In this document: positions 40,692 to 49,022 of the stretch, in pieces
Layout of the letters: each line of letters begins with the position of its first letter
Position numbering within the stretch: the first letter of the stretch is position 1
Source of the DNA: Micrococcus flavus
GTDB taxonomy: Bacteria > Actinomycetota > Actinomycetes > Actinomycetales > Micrococcaceae
Assembly: GCF_014204815.1 (NCBI RefSeq)
Contig: NZ_JACHMC010000001.1
Coordinates: 1,612,001 to 1,676,000 of the forward strand
Direction: 5' to 3'
DNA: 64,000 nt
Notes under the pieces: model-generated
The model's input: only the letters and a program-made list of their open reading frames with translations
Told to the model about the DNA's origin: nothing
Databases searched by the model: none
Position numbers and translations under genes: made by a program

Positions 40692-41758
40692 CAGCGGGCC
40701 CCCTTCCCTGCGGCGTGCTCGGCGAGGAACTGCTCGGCGGTCTGCGGCGCCGCGAAGGCGTCCACGGAGTCCAGCGCGTTCGGCCGGCCCATCACGCGGT
40801 CGATGCCGTCCAGGACGCGGTCCAGGTCCGGCAGGTGGACGTGCTCGAGCTTGGCGGGCGGGTACGGGATGTCCAGGCCGGTCACCCGGACGGGCGGGGC
40901 CTCGAGCCAGTGGAAGGCCCGTTCGGCCACCGTGGCCACGACCTCGGCGCCGAGGCCGCCGGTGCGGGAGGCCTCGTGGGCCACCACCAGGCGGCCCGTG
41001 CGGCGCACGGAGGACTCGACCAGGCCGATGTCCAGCGGGGAGAGGCTGCGCAGGTCGATCAGCTCGACCTCCACGCCCTCCTCCGCCGCCACCTCGGCCG
41101 CCTGCAGCGCCGTGCGGACCATCGGCCCGTAGGCGACGAGCGTCACGTGCGCCCCGGGGCGCAGCACCGCCGCGGTGGCCAGCGGCCGCGGGGCCGCCTC
41201 CAGGTCGACCTCGCCCTTGTCGTGGTAGCGGCGCTTGGGCTCGAGGTAGATCACGGGGTCGTCCGAGGCGATGGCGGCGCGGATCATGTCGTGGCCCTCC
41301 TGCGGGGAGGACGGGGAGACCACGCGCAGGCCCGGGGTGTGGAGGAAGTAGGCCTCCGGCGACTCCGAGTGGTGCTCCGGCGAGCCGATGCCGCCGCCGA
41401 ACGGGATGCGGATCGTGACCGGCATGGCCACCCGGCCCTGGGTGCGGGCCCGCAGCTTGGCGAGGTTCGCCACGATCTGGTCGAAGGCCGGGTAGACGAA
41501 GCCGTCGAACTGGATCTCCACGACGGGCCGGTAGCCGCGCATGGCCAGGCCCACGGCCGTGCCCACGATCCCGGACTCCGCGAGCGGGGTGTCCACCACG
41601 CGCTCAGGGCCGAACTCCTCCTGCAGCCCGTCCGTGATGCGGAAGACGCCGCCCAGGGCGCCGATGTCCTCGCCCATGAGCAGGACCTTGGGGTCATCCG
41701 TCAGGGCCCGGTGCAGGCCGCGGTTGATCGCGCGGCCGAACGTCATGCGCTCGCTCAC
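40691..41758 (-). CDS. bkdB: Branched-chain keto-acid dehydrogenase E1, beta subunit
   Basis: 355 residues. A transketolase-type pyrimidine-binding domain (ALTDDPKVLLMGEDIG, EFGPERVVDTPLAESGIVG, IRIPFGGGIGSPEHHSES) is followed by a C-terminal transketolase domain (VELIDLRSLSPLDIGLVESSVRRTGRLVV). Pairs with the alpha subunit encoded upstream to form the thiamine-diphosphate E1 enzyme. Overlaps its upstream neighbour by four bases. Confidence 0.93.
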   Translation of the reverse strand: MSERMTFGRAINRGLHRALTDDPKVLLMGEDIGALGGVFRITDGLQEEFGPERVVDTPLAESGIVGTAVGLAMRGYRPVVEIQFDGFVYPAFDQIVANLAKLRARTQGRVAMPVTIRIPFGGGIGSPEHHSESPEAYFLHTPGLRVVSPSSPQEGHDMIRAAIASDDPVIYLEPKRRYHDKGEVDLEAAPRPLATAAVLRPGAHVTLVAYGPMVRTALQAAEVAAEEGVEVELIDLRSLSPLDIGLVESSVRRTGRLVVAHEASRTGGLGAEVVATVAERAFHWLEAPPVRVTGLDIPYPPAKLEHVHLPDLDRVLDGIDRVMGRPNALDSVDAFAAPQTAEQFLAEHAAGKGAR

Positions 41759-42882
41759 GCCTGATCACCGCCCTCGAACTGGGCCAGGTGCAGGGCCAGC
41801 TCGCGCCGCTGGCGCTCGAGCTCCTGGTGCGGCTCGGCGTACACGTGCTCGAAGAGCGAGTCCGGCGCCGCCTCGGTCAGCCGGGCCAGGGCCGCCCGGA
41901 CGTCCGCGGCCAGGGCGTCGGCCGCCGTCGCCGACTCCGCGCGCACCGCCTCGACGTCCGCGCCGAGGGACGACAGATGCGCCTCCAGGCGGTCGATCGG
42001 GTCGCGGCGCCGCCAGGCCTCGAGCTCCTCGGGCGCCTGGTAGCGGGTGGGGTCGTCCGCCGTGGTGTGCGGACCCATGCGGTAGGTGACCGTCTCGATG
42101 AAGGTCGGCCCGCCACCGGCGGCCGCGCGCTCGACGGCGCGCCGGGTGGCGGCGAGCACGGCCAGGACGTCGTTGCCGTCCACGCGCAGCGACGGGATGC
42201 CGAAGCCCCACGGGCGGTCCGCGATGTGCCGACGGCTCTGCAGCCGCACCGGCTCGGAGATGGCCCAGTGGTTGTTCTGACAGAGGAAGACCACGGGCGC
42301 CTGATAGGAGGCCGCGAAGATCATGGCCTCGTTGACGTCTCCCTGGCTCGTGGCGCCGTCGCCGAAGTAGACGATCGTGGCGGCGTCGGAGCGGTCACGG
42401 GTGACGCCCATGGCGTACCCCACGGCATGCAGCGCCTGCGCGCCGATGATGATCTGCTGGGTGGCCACGCCGGTGGTGGCCGGGTCCCAGCCGGAGAACG
42501 TGGAGCCGCGCCACACGCGCAGCAGGTCCAGCGCCTCCACGCCGCGCAGCAGGGCCACGCCGTTCTCCCGGTACGAGGGGAACACGAAGTCATCCCCGCG
42601 CAGGGCCACCGCCGAGCCGACCTGGGAGGCCTCCTGGCCCAGCAGCGGGGGCCACAGGGCCAGCTCGCCCTGGCGCTGCAGGTGAGTGGCCTCGGTGTCC
42701 AGGCGACGGATCACCGTCATGTCCCGGTGCAGACGGGCCAGCATGGCCTCGTCCACGTCGTCCAGCCACGGGTCCAGCTCCGGCTCGGGCCGGCGGACGC
42801 CCTCGGCGTCCAGCACCTGGAGCTGGTCCGGCGGGGAGGTCGGCGGCGAGGCGGCCTCGGCGCTCAGGTCGACGTCGGTCAT
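41755..42882 (-). CDS. bkdA: Branched-chain keto-acid dehydrogenase E1, alpha subunit
   Basis: 375 residues. The thiamine-diphosphate motif GDGATSQGDVNEAMIFAASYQAPVVFLCQNN starts near residue 172, and RMGPHTTADDPTRY marks the phosphorylation-loop region of the BCKDH/PDH alpha family. It oxidatively decarboxylates the keto acids of Leu, Ile and Val. First gene of the operon; a CRP-like palindrome lies 81 bases upstream of the start. Confidence 0.92.
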   Translation of the reverse strand: MTDVDLSAEAASPPTSPPDQLQVLDAEGVRRPEPELDPWLDDVDEAMLARLHRDMTVIRRLDTEATHLQRQGELALWPPLLGQEASQVGSAVALRGDDFVFPSYRENGVALLRGVEALDLLRVWRGSTFSGWDPATTGVATQQIIIGAQALHAVGYAMGVTRDRSDAATIVYFGDGATSQGDVNEAMIFAASYQAPVVFLCQNNHWAISEPVRLQSRRHIADRPWGFGIPSLRVDGNDVLAVLAATRRAVERAAAGGGPTFIETVTYRMGPHTTADDPTRYQAPEELEAWRRRDPIDRLEAHLSSLGADVEAVRAESATAADALAADVRAALARLTEAAPDSLFEHVYAEPHQELERQRRELALHLAQFEGGDQA

Positions 42883-42962
42883 GCGACGGTCCTTCCGGTG
42901 ATCGCCCCCGGGTGCGGGGCGAGGCGGTCGCGCACCGACGGGTTGGTGCCGGGCGCACTGGA

Positions 42963-42978
42963 TGTGATTCTAATCACA
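42963..42978. promoter_or_regulatory. CRP/GlxR-type palindrome overlapping the bkd promoter
   Basis: TGTGATTCTAATCACA has 7-bp perfect arms and fits the TGTGA-N6-TCACA consensus of the CRP/GlxR family. On the minus strand the centre reads TAGAAT, a good -10 box for the bkd operon, so a bound protein would cover the promoter. Confidence 0.7.
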
Positions 42979-43005
42979 GCGGAGGGGAGGGTGTGAGCCT
43001 GTGCA

Positions 43006-43034
43006 CCCGGCCCGCCCGCCCCGGGCGGGCCGGG
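43006..43034 (-). terminator. Hairpin terminator after the DivIVA-repeat gene
   Basis: 12-bp perfect arms CCCGGCCCGCCC/GGGCGGGCCGGG with a five-base loop, eight bases beyond the stop. Confidence 0.7.
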
Positions 43035-43041
43035 CAGGGGG

Positions 43042-43596
43042 TCAGCCGCGGCGCAGCAGGACGTCGACGGCGGCGTCCAGGTAGGCGTCCACCTGCGCCT
43101 CGTCGTAGCCCTCGCGCCCGTCGGCCGAGCCGAACGACGCCCGGCGCACGTCGTCCGCGGTGAGGTCGCCGTCGCCGTCGAGGGCGGCCCGCAGGCGGTC
43201 CAGGAGGGCGTCCACCTGGTCCACGTCGTAGCTCTGCGCATCGTCCGAGGAGGGCCGGCGGAACCGCTCGGCCGGGGCGCGGTCGGCCCGTGCCACCAGT
43301 TCGGCGCTGTCCTGCGCGAGGGCGGAGGACCAGGCCTCGTCGTCCTGGGAGGACTCGCGCTCACGCGAGGTGAGGGCCTCCTCGAGGCGGTCCAGCTCGT
43401 CGTCGACCTGGTCCGCGGCGTAGCCGCCGTTGACGGTGGCGAACCGGGCCTGGCGGACGTCCTCGGCCGTGAGGGAGCCCTCGCCCCGCTCGGCGCGCCG
43501 GGCGCGGTCGAGGAAGGCGTCCACATGGCTGGGCTCGTAGCCGATCTCGTCCGACTCGACGTGGTCGAAGCCGGGGGCGTCGTGGGAGGTGGTCAT
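43042..43596 (-). CDS. DivIVA-domain repeat protein
   Basis: 184 residues built from four short units of the form F-x(n)-[GS]Y-x(3,4)-QVD-x(2)-LD: GYEPSHVDAFLDRA, GYAADQVDDELDRL, SYDVDQVDALLDRL and GYDEAQVDAYLDAA. Units 1-2 and 3-4 are joined by linkers of the type SLTAEDVRQARFAT and DLTADDVRRASFGS, so the protein looks like a duplicated pair. The motif is that of the DivIVA N-terminal domain, which senses negative membrane curvature and directs polar growth. There is no coiled coil of useful length. It follows cdsA and has AGGAG before the ATG. Confidence 0.78.
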   Translation of the reverse strand: MTTSHDAPGFDHVESDEIGYEPSHVDAFLDRARRAERGEGSLTAEDVRQARFATVNGGYAADQVDDELDRLEEALTSRERESSQDDEAWSSALAQDSAELVARADRAPAERFRRPSSDDAQSYDVDQVDALLDRLRAALDGDGDLTADDVRRASFGSADGREGYDEAQVDAYLDAAVDVLLRRG

Positions 43597-43646
43597 GGGC
43601 GTCTCCTGAGCGGATCGGGCCCCGAGCGGGGCGCGGGGTGGTGGGG

Positions 43647-44480
43647 TCAGAGCAGGGGCAGCGCGAGGACCGTGTAGGCCACGGGCGCCGCGAAGACCAG
43701 GGAGTCCAGTCGGTCCATGATGCCGCCGTGCCCGGGCAGGGCGGAGGACATGTCCTTGATGCCGAGCTCGCGCTTGACCATGGACTCGGAGAAGTCGCCG
43801 GCGGTGGCGGCGGCCACCGTGGCGGCCCCGAGCAGCGCGCCCGACCACCAGGGCTGGCCGATCAGCAGGGGGACCAGCACGGTGCCGACGGCGACCGAGC
43901 CGACGAGGGAGCCCAGGGCCCCCTCCCAGGACTTCTTGGGGCTGATTCGCGGGGCGATCGGGGTGCGCCCCCAGCGGTAGCCCACGATGTAGCCGAAGGT
44001 GTCGTTGGAGACGACCATCAGCAGCAGGCAGGCGACCATCAGGTTCCCGCGCGGCTGGTCCAGCAGGGCCACCGCGAAGGACAGCAGGAAGGGCGCCCAC
44101 AGGAGGACGAACACCCCGGCCAGCATGAACTGGCCGGTGGGGCGCCGGCGCGTGGCCGCCGTCCACGCGCACATGAGCAGGATGGCGGCCATGAGGGCCA
44201 GGAAGAGGGCCGGGATGCCCCCCGTCCATGCGGCCAGGGGCATGACGGCCGCGCCGATCCACAGGGGCGGGCGGGGCACGTCCATGCCGATCTGGCGGAC
44301 GGCCAGGGCGATCTCGCCGACCCCGCCGATCAGCAGGGCCACCACCAGCAGCACCAGCAGCCAGGGCAGCCAGACGAGGCCGACGAGGGCCGTCACCAGC
44401 AGACCGACCCCCACGAGGACGGCCGACTTGAGGTCTCGGCCGCCCCGTGGGGGCGCGGTGGTCTGCACGGAGGACGTCAT
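43647..44480 (-). CDS. cdsA: Phosphatidate cytidylyltransferase
   Basis: Makes CDP-diacylglycerol, the precursor of anionic phospholipids. 277 residues with about eight membrane helices and the C-terminal family signature SMVKRELGIKDMSSALPGHGGIMDRLDS. The start is 28 bases after frr, keeping the rpsB-tsf-pyrH-frr-cdsA order of actinobacteria. Confidence 0.94.
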   Translation of the reverse strand: MTSSVQTTAPPRGGRDLKSAVLVGVGLLVTALVGLVWLPWLLVLLVVALLIGGVGEIALAVRQIGMDVPRPPLWIGAAVMPLAAWTGGIPALFLALMAAILLMCAWTAATRRRPTGQFMLAGVFVLLWAPFLLSFAVALLDQPRGNLMVACLLLMVVSNDTFGYIVGYRWGRTPIAPRISPKKSWEGALGSLVGSVAVGTVLVPLLIGQPWWSGALLGAATVAAATAGDFSESMVKRELGIKDMSSALPGHGGIMDRLDSLVFAAPVAYTVLALPLL

Positions 44481-44508
44481 CGTCGAGCGTCTCGGGCGAA
44501 GCGGGCGC

Positions 44509-45066
44509 TCACACCTCGAGGAGCTCGGCCTCCTTCTTCTTGGCCATCTCCTCGATCGTGTCGGTGTGCTTCTTGGTCATGGCGTCGAGCTCCTTCTCGC
44601 CGCGCGTGCCCTCGTCCTCGCCGACCTCGCCGTCCTTGACGGCCTTGTCGATGGCCTCCTTGGCCTTGCGTCGGGCGTTGCGCACCGAGACCTTGTGCTC
44701 CTCGGCCTTGTTCTTCACCAGCTTCACATACTCCTTGCGGCGCTCCTCGGTGAGCTCCGGCATGACCACGCGGATGACCTTGCCGTCGTTGGACGGGTTG
44801 GCGCCGACCTCGGACTCGGAGAGGGCCTTCTCGATGTTGCGCAGGGCGGACACGTCGAAGGGCGTGATGAGCAGGGTGCGGGCGTCCGTGGTGGTGAAGG
44901 ACGCGAGCTGCTGCAGCGGGGTCATGGCGCCGTAGTAGTCCACCATCACCTTCGAGTACAGGCCCGGGTTCGCGCGACCGGTCCGCACGGACGCGAAGTC
45001 CTCACGGGTGGCGTCGATGGTGCGGTCCATCTGCTCCTGGGCGGACTTCAGGGTGTCCTGGATCAC
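44509..45066 (-). CDS. frr: Ribosome recycling factor
   Basis: Splits post-termination ribosomes together with EF-G. 185 residues, normal length. Seen: SVRTGRANPGLYSKVMVDYYG and the long three-helix bundle with MPELTEERRKEYVKLVKNKAEE. The GTG at 45066 follows GAGGAGA at good distance and gives the family N-terminus; upstream in-frame codons are low-complexity. Confidence 0.96.
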   Translation of the reverse strand: MIQDTLKSAQEQMDRTIDATREDFASVRTGRANPGLYSKVMVDYYGAMTPLQQLASFTTTDARTLLITPFDVSALRNIEKALSESEVGANPSNDGKVIRVVMPELTEERRKEYVKLVKNKAEEHKVSVRNARRKAKEAIDKAVKDGEVGEDEGTRGEKELDAMTKKHTDTIEEMAKKKEAELLEV

Positions 45067-45151
45067 GATCTCTCCTCGGTGGGGGTTCAGGTCTGCGCCC
45101 ATCCTACGTGGCCGGGCGGGCGGGTCCGGGGGCGGCGGCGCCACCCGGGGG

Positions 45152-45904
45152 TCAGGGGGTGACGGACGTGCCGATCGGCTCGCCGAGCAGGGCGCGGGTG
45201 ACGTTCCCGGGCCCCTCCATGCCGAAGACGCGCATGCTCAGGCCGTTGTCCTTGCACATGGTCATGGCGGTCAGGTCCATGACGCGCAGGCCGCGGCGCA
45301 GGGCGTCGTCGTAGGTCAGGTGGTCGAGGCGCTCCGCCGTGGGGTCCTTCTTGGGGTCGGCGGTGTAGACGCCGTCCACGCCCGACTTGGCCATGAGGAC
45401 CTCGTCCGCGCCCACCTCGAGGGCCCGCTGGGCCGCCACGGTGTCGGTGGAGAAGTACGGCAGGCCGGTGCCGGCGCCGAACACCACCACGCGCCCCTTC
45501 TGCATGTGACGGATGGCGCGCAGCGGGATGTAGGACTCGGCCACCTGCTCCATGTGGATCGCGGACTGCACGCGGGTGGAGACCCCGGCCTGGATGAGGA
45601 AGTCCTGCAGGGCCAGGCAGTTCATCACGGTGCCGAGCATGCCCATGTAGTCCGCGCGGCGGCGGTCCATGCCGTTCTCGGAGAGCTCGGCGCCGCGGAA
45701 GAAGTTGCCGCCGCCCACCACGATCGCGATCTCCACCTGGTCGGCGGCCGCCGCGATCTGCTCGGCGATGCCGCTGACCGTGTGCGGGTCGACGCCCACG
45801 GCGCCGCCGCCGAAGACCTCGCCGGAGAGCTTGAGCAGGACCCGCCGGCGGCCGGTGTCCTCGGAGTCGACGGACGGGGTCGCAGGGTGCGGGGTGACGC
45901 TCAT
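45152..45904 (-). CDS. pyrH: UMP kinase
   Basis: Phosphorylates UMP to UDP. 250 residues of the amino-acid-kinase fold, with [12 protein letters not shown] near residue 22, [13 protein letters not shown], and [11 protein letters not shown]. Encoded between tsf and frr as usual. A hairpin at 46007-46039 precedes it. Confidence 0.96.
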   Translation of the reverse strand: MSVTPHPATPSVDSEDTGRRRVLLKLSGEVFGGGAVGVDPHTVSGIAEQIAAAADQVEIAIVVGGGNFFRGAELSENGMDRRRADYMGMLGTVMNCLALQDFLIQAGVSTRVQSAIHMEQVAESYIPLRAIRHMQKGRVVVFGAGTGLPYFSTDTVAAQRALEVGADEVLMAKSGVDGVYTADPKKDPTAERLDHLTYDDALRRGLRVMDLTAMTMCKDNGLSMRVFGMEGPGNVTRALLGEPIGTSVTP

Positions 45905-46006
45905 GGGTGCTCGTGCTCCTCGGGCTCGCGGACGGCGCGCACCGGGAGGCCGGCGCCGCTGGGGTCGCCGTCGATCCTACCGGCCCCTCCCCCGGCCCAC
46001 GACGAC

Positions 46007-46039
46007 GCCCCGCCCCCTCCGCACGGGAGGGGACGGGGC
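46007..46039 (-). terminator. Hairpin between tsf and pyrH
   Basis: GCCCCGCCCCCTCC paired with GGGAGGGGACGGGGC (one bulge), with a GACGAC flank. It may end the rpsB-tsf message or attenuate pyrH. Confidence 0.6.
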
Positions 46040-46083
46040 ATCGGGGTGCGGCCTCGGGGCGGGACCCCGCGGCCGCGGTGGGA

Positions 46084-46920
46084 TCAGTTGCCCACGCGGA
46101 AGCGCGCGAAGCCGGTGACCTTGGTGCCGGCGTCGGAGGCGACCTTGCCCACGGTGGTCTTCGGGTCCTTCGCGAACGGCTGGTCCTCGAGGACGATCTC
46201 CTTGAAGAAGCCGGTCAGGCGGCCCTCAACGATCTTCGGCAGGGCCTGCTCCGGCTTGCCCTCGGCGCGCGCGGTCTCGTCGGCGATGCGACGCTCGTTC
46301 TCCACGGTCTCGGCCGGGACGTCCTCACGGGAGAGGTAGGTCGGCGAGTACGCGGCGGTGTGCACGGCGATGTCGTGCGCGGCGGTCTTGGCCTCGGCGG
46401 AGTCGGCGTCGACGGCGAGCAGCACGCCCACCTGGGCCGGCAGGTCCTTGGAGGTCTTGTGCAGGTAGGCGTCCACGGTGGCGCCCTCGACACGGGCCAC
46501 GCGGCGCACGACCACCTTCTCGCCCAGCAGCGCGCCCTCCTCGGTCACGTGGTCGCCCAGGGTGCGGCCCTCATGCTCGGAGGCCAGCAGGGCGTCGACG
46601 TCGGCGGCGCCGGAGGCCACGGCGGCCTTCAGCACCACGTCGCCCAGGGTGATGAACTTCTCGGCCTTGGCCACGAAGTCGGTCTCGCAGTTCAGCTCGA
46701 CCATCACGCCGACGCCGTTCTCCACGGTCGCGGCGATCAGGCCCTCGGCGGCGGAGCGGCCCTCGCGCTTGGTGGCGCCCTTGAGGCCCTTCACGCGGAT
46801 GATCTCGATCGCCTTCTCGGCGTCGCCGTTGGCCTCGTCGAGGGCCTTCTTGACGTCCATCATGCCGGCGCCGGTGCGCTCGCGCAGGGCCTTGATGTCA
46901 GCAGCGGTGTAGTTCGCCAT
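46084..46920 (-). CDS. tsf: Elongation factor Ts
   Basis: Nucleotide exchange factor for EF-Tu. 278 residues. The N-terminal UBA-like part (IKALRERTGAGMMDVKKAL) is followed by the core with ELNCETDFVAK. Normal length for actinobacteria. It follows rpsB with a hairpin (46967-46994) between them. Confidence 0.96.
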   Translation of the reverse strand: MANYTAADIKALRERTGAGMMDVKKALDEANGDAEKAIEIIRVKGLKGATKREGRSAAEGLIAATVENGVGVMVELNCETDFVAKAEKFITLGDVVLKAAVASGAADVDALLASEHEGRTLGDHVTEEGALLGEKVVVRRVARVEGATVDAYLHKTSKDLPAQVGVLLAVDADSAEAKTAAHDIAVHTAAYSPTYLSREDVPAETVENERRIADETARAEGKPEQALPKIVEGRLTGFFKEIVLEDQPFAKDPKTTVGKVASDAGTKVTGFARFRVGN

Positions 46921-46966
46921 GCTCGTTCGGTCCTTCCCGATGTCTGGGGTCTAGCGGGGTCTGGGC

Positions 46967-46994
46967 GGGAGGGGCGGGGCGTGCCGCCCCTCCC
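46967..46994 (-). terminator. Hairpin between rpsB and tsf
   Basis: 11-bp perfect arms GGGAGGGGCGG/CCGCCCCTCCC with a six-base loop, seven bases after the rpsB stop. Within an operon this would act as an attenuator. Confidence 0.6.
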
Positions 46995-47000
46995 GGGGGC

Positions 47001-47918
47001 TCACTCGGAGGCGGGGGCGGCCTCGTCGGCGGAGACCTCGGCCTGCTCGGCGACCGGGGCCTCGGCGGGCTCGGCGGCCATGGGGGCGGCCGTGGGCGAC
47101 GCGGCCTCCTGGGCCGGGGTCACCTCCGGCTGCTCGGCCTTCTGGCCCTGCTCGGCCTCGTGCTGCTGCAGGAGCTCGCGCTCCCACTCGGCCATCGGCT
47201 CGGCGGCGGCGTCGCCGGACTTGCCGCCCTGGCGGGCGATGAGGCCCTCGGCCACGGCGTCGGCCACGATGCGGGTGAGGACGGCGACGGAGCGGATCGC
47301 GTCGTCGTTGCCCGGGATCGGGTAGGTGACCTCGTCCGGGTCGCAGTTGGTGTCGAGGATGGCCACCACGGGGATGCCCAGCTTCTGCGCCTCGTCGACG
47401 GCGAGGTGCTCCTTCTTGGTGTCCACGATCCACACGGCGGAGGGGGTCTTGGACATGTCGCGGATGCCGCCCAGGTTGCCCTGGAGCTTCTGCAGCTCGC
47501 GGTTCAGGAGCAGGAGCTCCTTCTTGGTGTGGTTCGAGCCCGCCACGTCCTCGAAGTCGATCGCCTCGAGCTCCTTCATGCGCTGCACGCGCTTGGAGAC
47601 GGTCTGGAAGTTGGTGAGCATGCCGCCCAGCCAGCGGTGGTTCACGTAGGGCATGCCGACGCGGGAGGCCTGCTCGGCGATGGCCTCCTGGGCCTGCTTC
47701 TTGGTGCCGACGAACAGGATGGTGCCGCCGTGGGCGACCGTCTGCTTGACGAACTCGTAGGCGCGGTCGATGTGGGTCAGCGACTGCTGCAGGTCGATGA
47801 TGTAGATGCCGTTGCGCTCGGTAAGGATGAAGCGCTTCATCTTCGGGTTCCAACGGCGGGTCTGGTGGCCGAAGTGGACACCGGAGTCGAGCAGATTGCG
47901 CATGGTCACGACGGACAT
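47001..47918 (-). CDS. rpsB: 30S ribosomal protein S2
   Basis: 305 residues. Seen: [37 protein letters not shown] and [12 protein letters not shown]. The family core ends near residue 235. The last 60-70 residues are an acidic Ala/Glu/Pro tail, longer than in E. coli S2 but common in high-GC actinobacteria. AGAAGGG precedes the ATG. Confidence 0.97.
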   Translation of the reverse strand: MSVVTMRNLLDSGVHFGHQTRRWNPKMKRFILTERNGIYIIDLQQSLTHIDRAYEFVKQTVAHGGTILFVGTKKQAQEAIAEQASRVGMPYVNHRWLGGMLTNFQTVSKRVQRMKELEAIDFEDVAGSNHTKKELLLLNRELQKLQGNLGGIRDMSKTPSAVWIVDTKKEHLAVDEAQKLGIPVVAILDTNCDPDEVTYPIPGNDDAIRSVAVLTRIVADAVAEGLIARQGGKSGDAAAEPMAEWERELLQQHEAEQGQKAEQPEVTPAQEAASPTAAPMAAEPAEAPVAEQAEVSADEAAPASE

Positions 47919-48341
47919 GGCGTTCCCTTCTGTGGCAGCCGTGGGACCCCGCGCGGTGCGCGCGGGCGGTCTGCCGGTCGTTGCGTTTCACGGTTGGCGG
48001 CCGCCTCCATGGCGGCCCCTGGCATCACGACGGCGGCTGCCGGGCCCCACGATCACCCCGGCCGACCTTGCGGGCGGACGGGGACCGGACGTGGGGGCTG
48101 GACCCGCTCGGGCGGGACCATCGTGGTGCGCGGAGTCGGCGTCATGGCACGGCAGGGCGCCGGTGGCACGACACCGCTCCCGCGATCATACCCCACCGGC
48201 CCCCGCCTGCCCCGCCTCCCGGCCGGGTGGGGAGGCCGGGACCGCCGCCGCTCCTGCACAGGCTGCGCGGGGCCCTCGGCCCTCCACCGGCCCGTGCGGT
48301 CGGATGGCGGGTGAGGACCGCCGGACCCCACCGTGGAGGCC
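47919..48341. other. Divergent intergenic region between rpsB and the M23 peptidase
   Basis: About 420 bases without a credible gene. It holds a hairpin in the rpsB leader at 47948-47966 (CCCGCGC/GCGCGGG). S2 leaders can be autoregulated in other bacteria, but no known leader motif was recognised here. No clear -35/-10 pair was found. Confidence 0.4.
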
Positions 48342-49022
48342 ATGCCCCACCGTCTCGCGCACCGCCCGCACCCCCCGCACCCGTCCGGCCCGTCGGCGCC
48401 CCGGGGGACGCGTCCCCGCGGCTCCCGATGGGGGCCGCCGCTCGCGCTCACCGTCGGCCTCGCCCTGGTGGCCGGTGCGACGGGAGGGCCTGCCGGCCCG
48501 CCCGCGGCGGGGCCGGCGGAGGAGACCGTGCCGCGCGTCGTCGTCGCCCGCGCAGGGGCCTCGGGACCCGCCGCACCCCTGCTCCCGCCCGTGCCGGGAG
48601 CGGGCCCCGAGGACGTCCTCCGGGGCTTCGCCGCCCCCGCGAGGCCCTGGGGTCGGGGACACCGCGGCGTGGACGTGGCCGCCCCGGGCGGGCGGGTGAC
48701 GGCGCCGGCGCCCGGCACGGTGCGGTTCGTCGGCACCGTGGTGGGACGGGGCGTGGTGACGCTCGAGCATCCGGACGGGACCCTGAGCTCGTTCGAGCCG
48801 GTCGACTCGTCCCTCGTGGTCGGCCAGGCCGTGGCCGCGGGGCAGGAGATCGGCACCGCCTCCGCCGCCGTCCACTGCCCCGTGCGGTGCGTGCACTGGG
48901 GACTGCGCCGGGAGGATGCGTGGCGGGTGGGTGCGGCGCGCTACGACCGCTACCTCGACCCGCTGATCGCCCTCGGATGGTCCGGCCCCTCGGTGCTGTG
49001 GCCACAAGATCCCCCGGCCTAG
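48342..49022 (+). CDS. M23-family (LytM) peptidase-like secreted protein
   Basis: 226 residues. The signal or anchor segment at about 36-56 (LALTVGLALVAGATGG) is followed by a LytM domain (about 100-222) with GHRGVDVAAPGGRVTAPAPGTV and the C-terminal CVHWGLRRED. The first zinc pair H..D (HRGVD) is present, but the usual HxH near the end reads C-V-H, so one metal ligand is replaced by Cys. It may be a regulator rather than an active endopeptidase. A LytM gene next to rpsB is common in actinobacteria. An in-frame GTG nine bases upstream is an alternative start. Confidence 0.83.
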   Translation: MPHRLAHRPHPPHPSGPSAPRGTRPRGSRWGPPLALTVGLALVAGATGGPAGPPAAGPAEETVPRVVVARAGASGPAAPLLPPVPGAGPEDVLRGFAAPARPWGRGHRGVDVAAPGGRVTAPAPGTVRFVGTVVGRGVVTLEHPDGTLSSFEPVDSSLVVGQAVAAGQEIGTASAAVHCPVRCVHWGLRREDAWRVGAARYDRYLDPLIALGWSGPSVLWPQDPPA

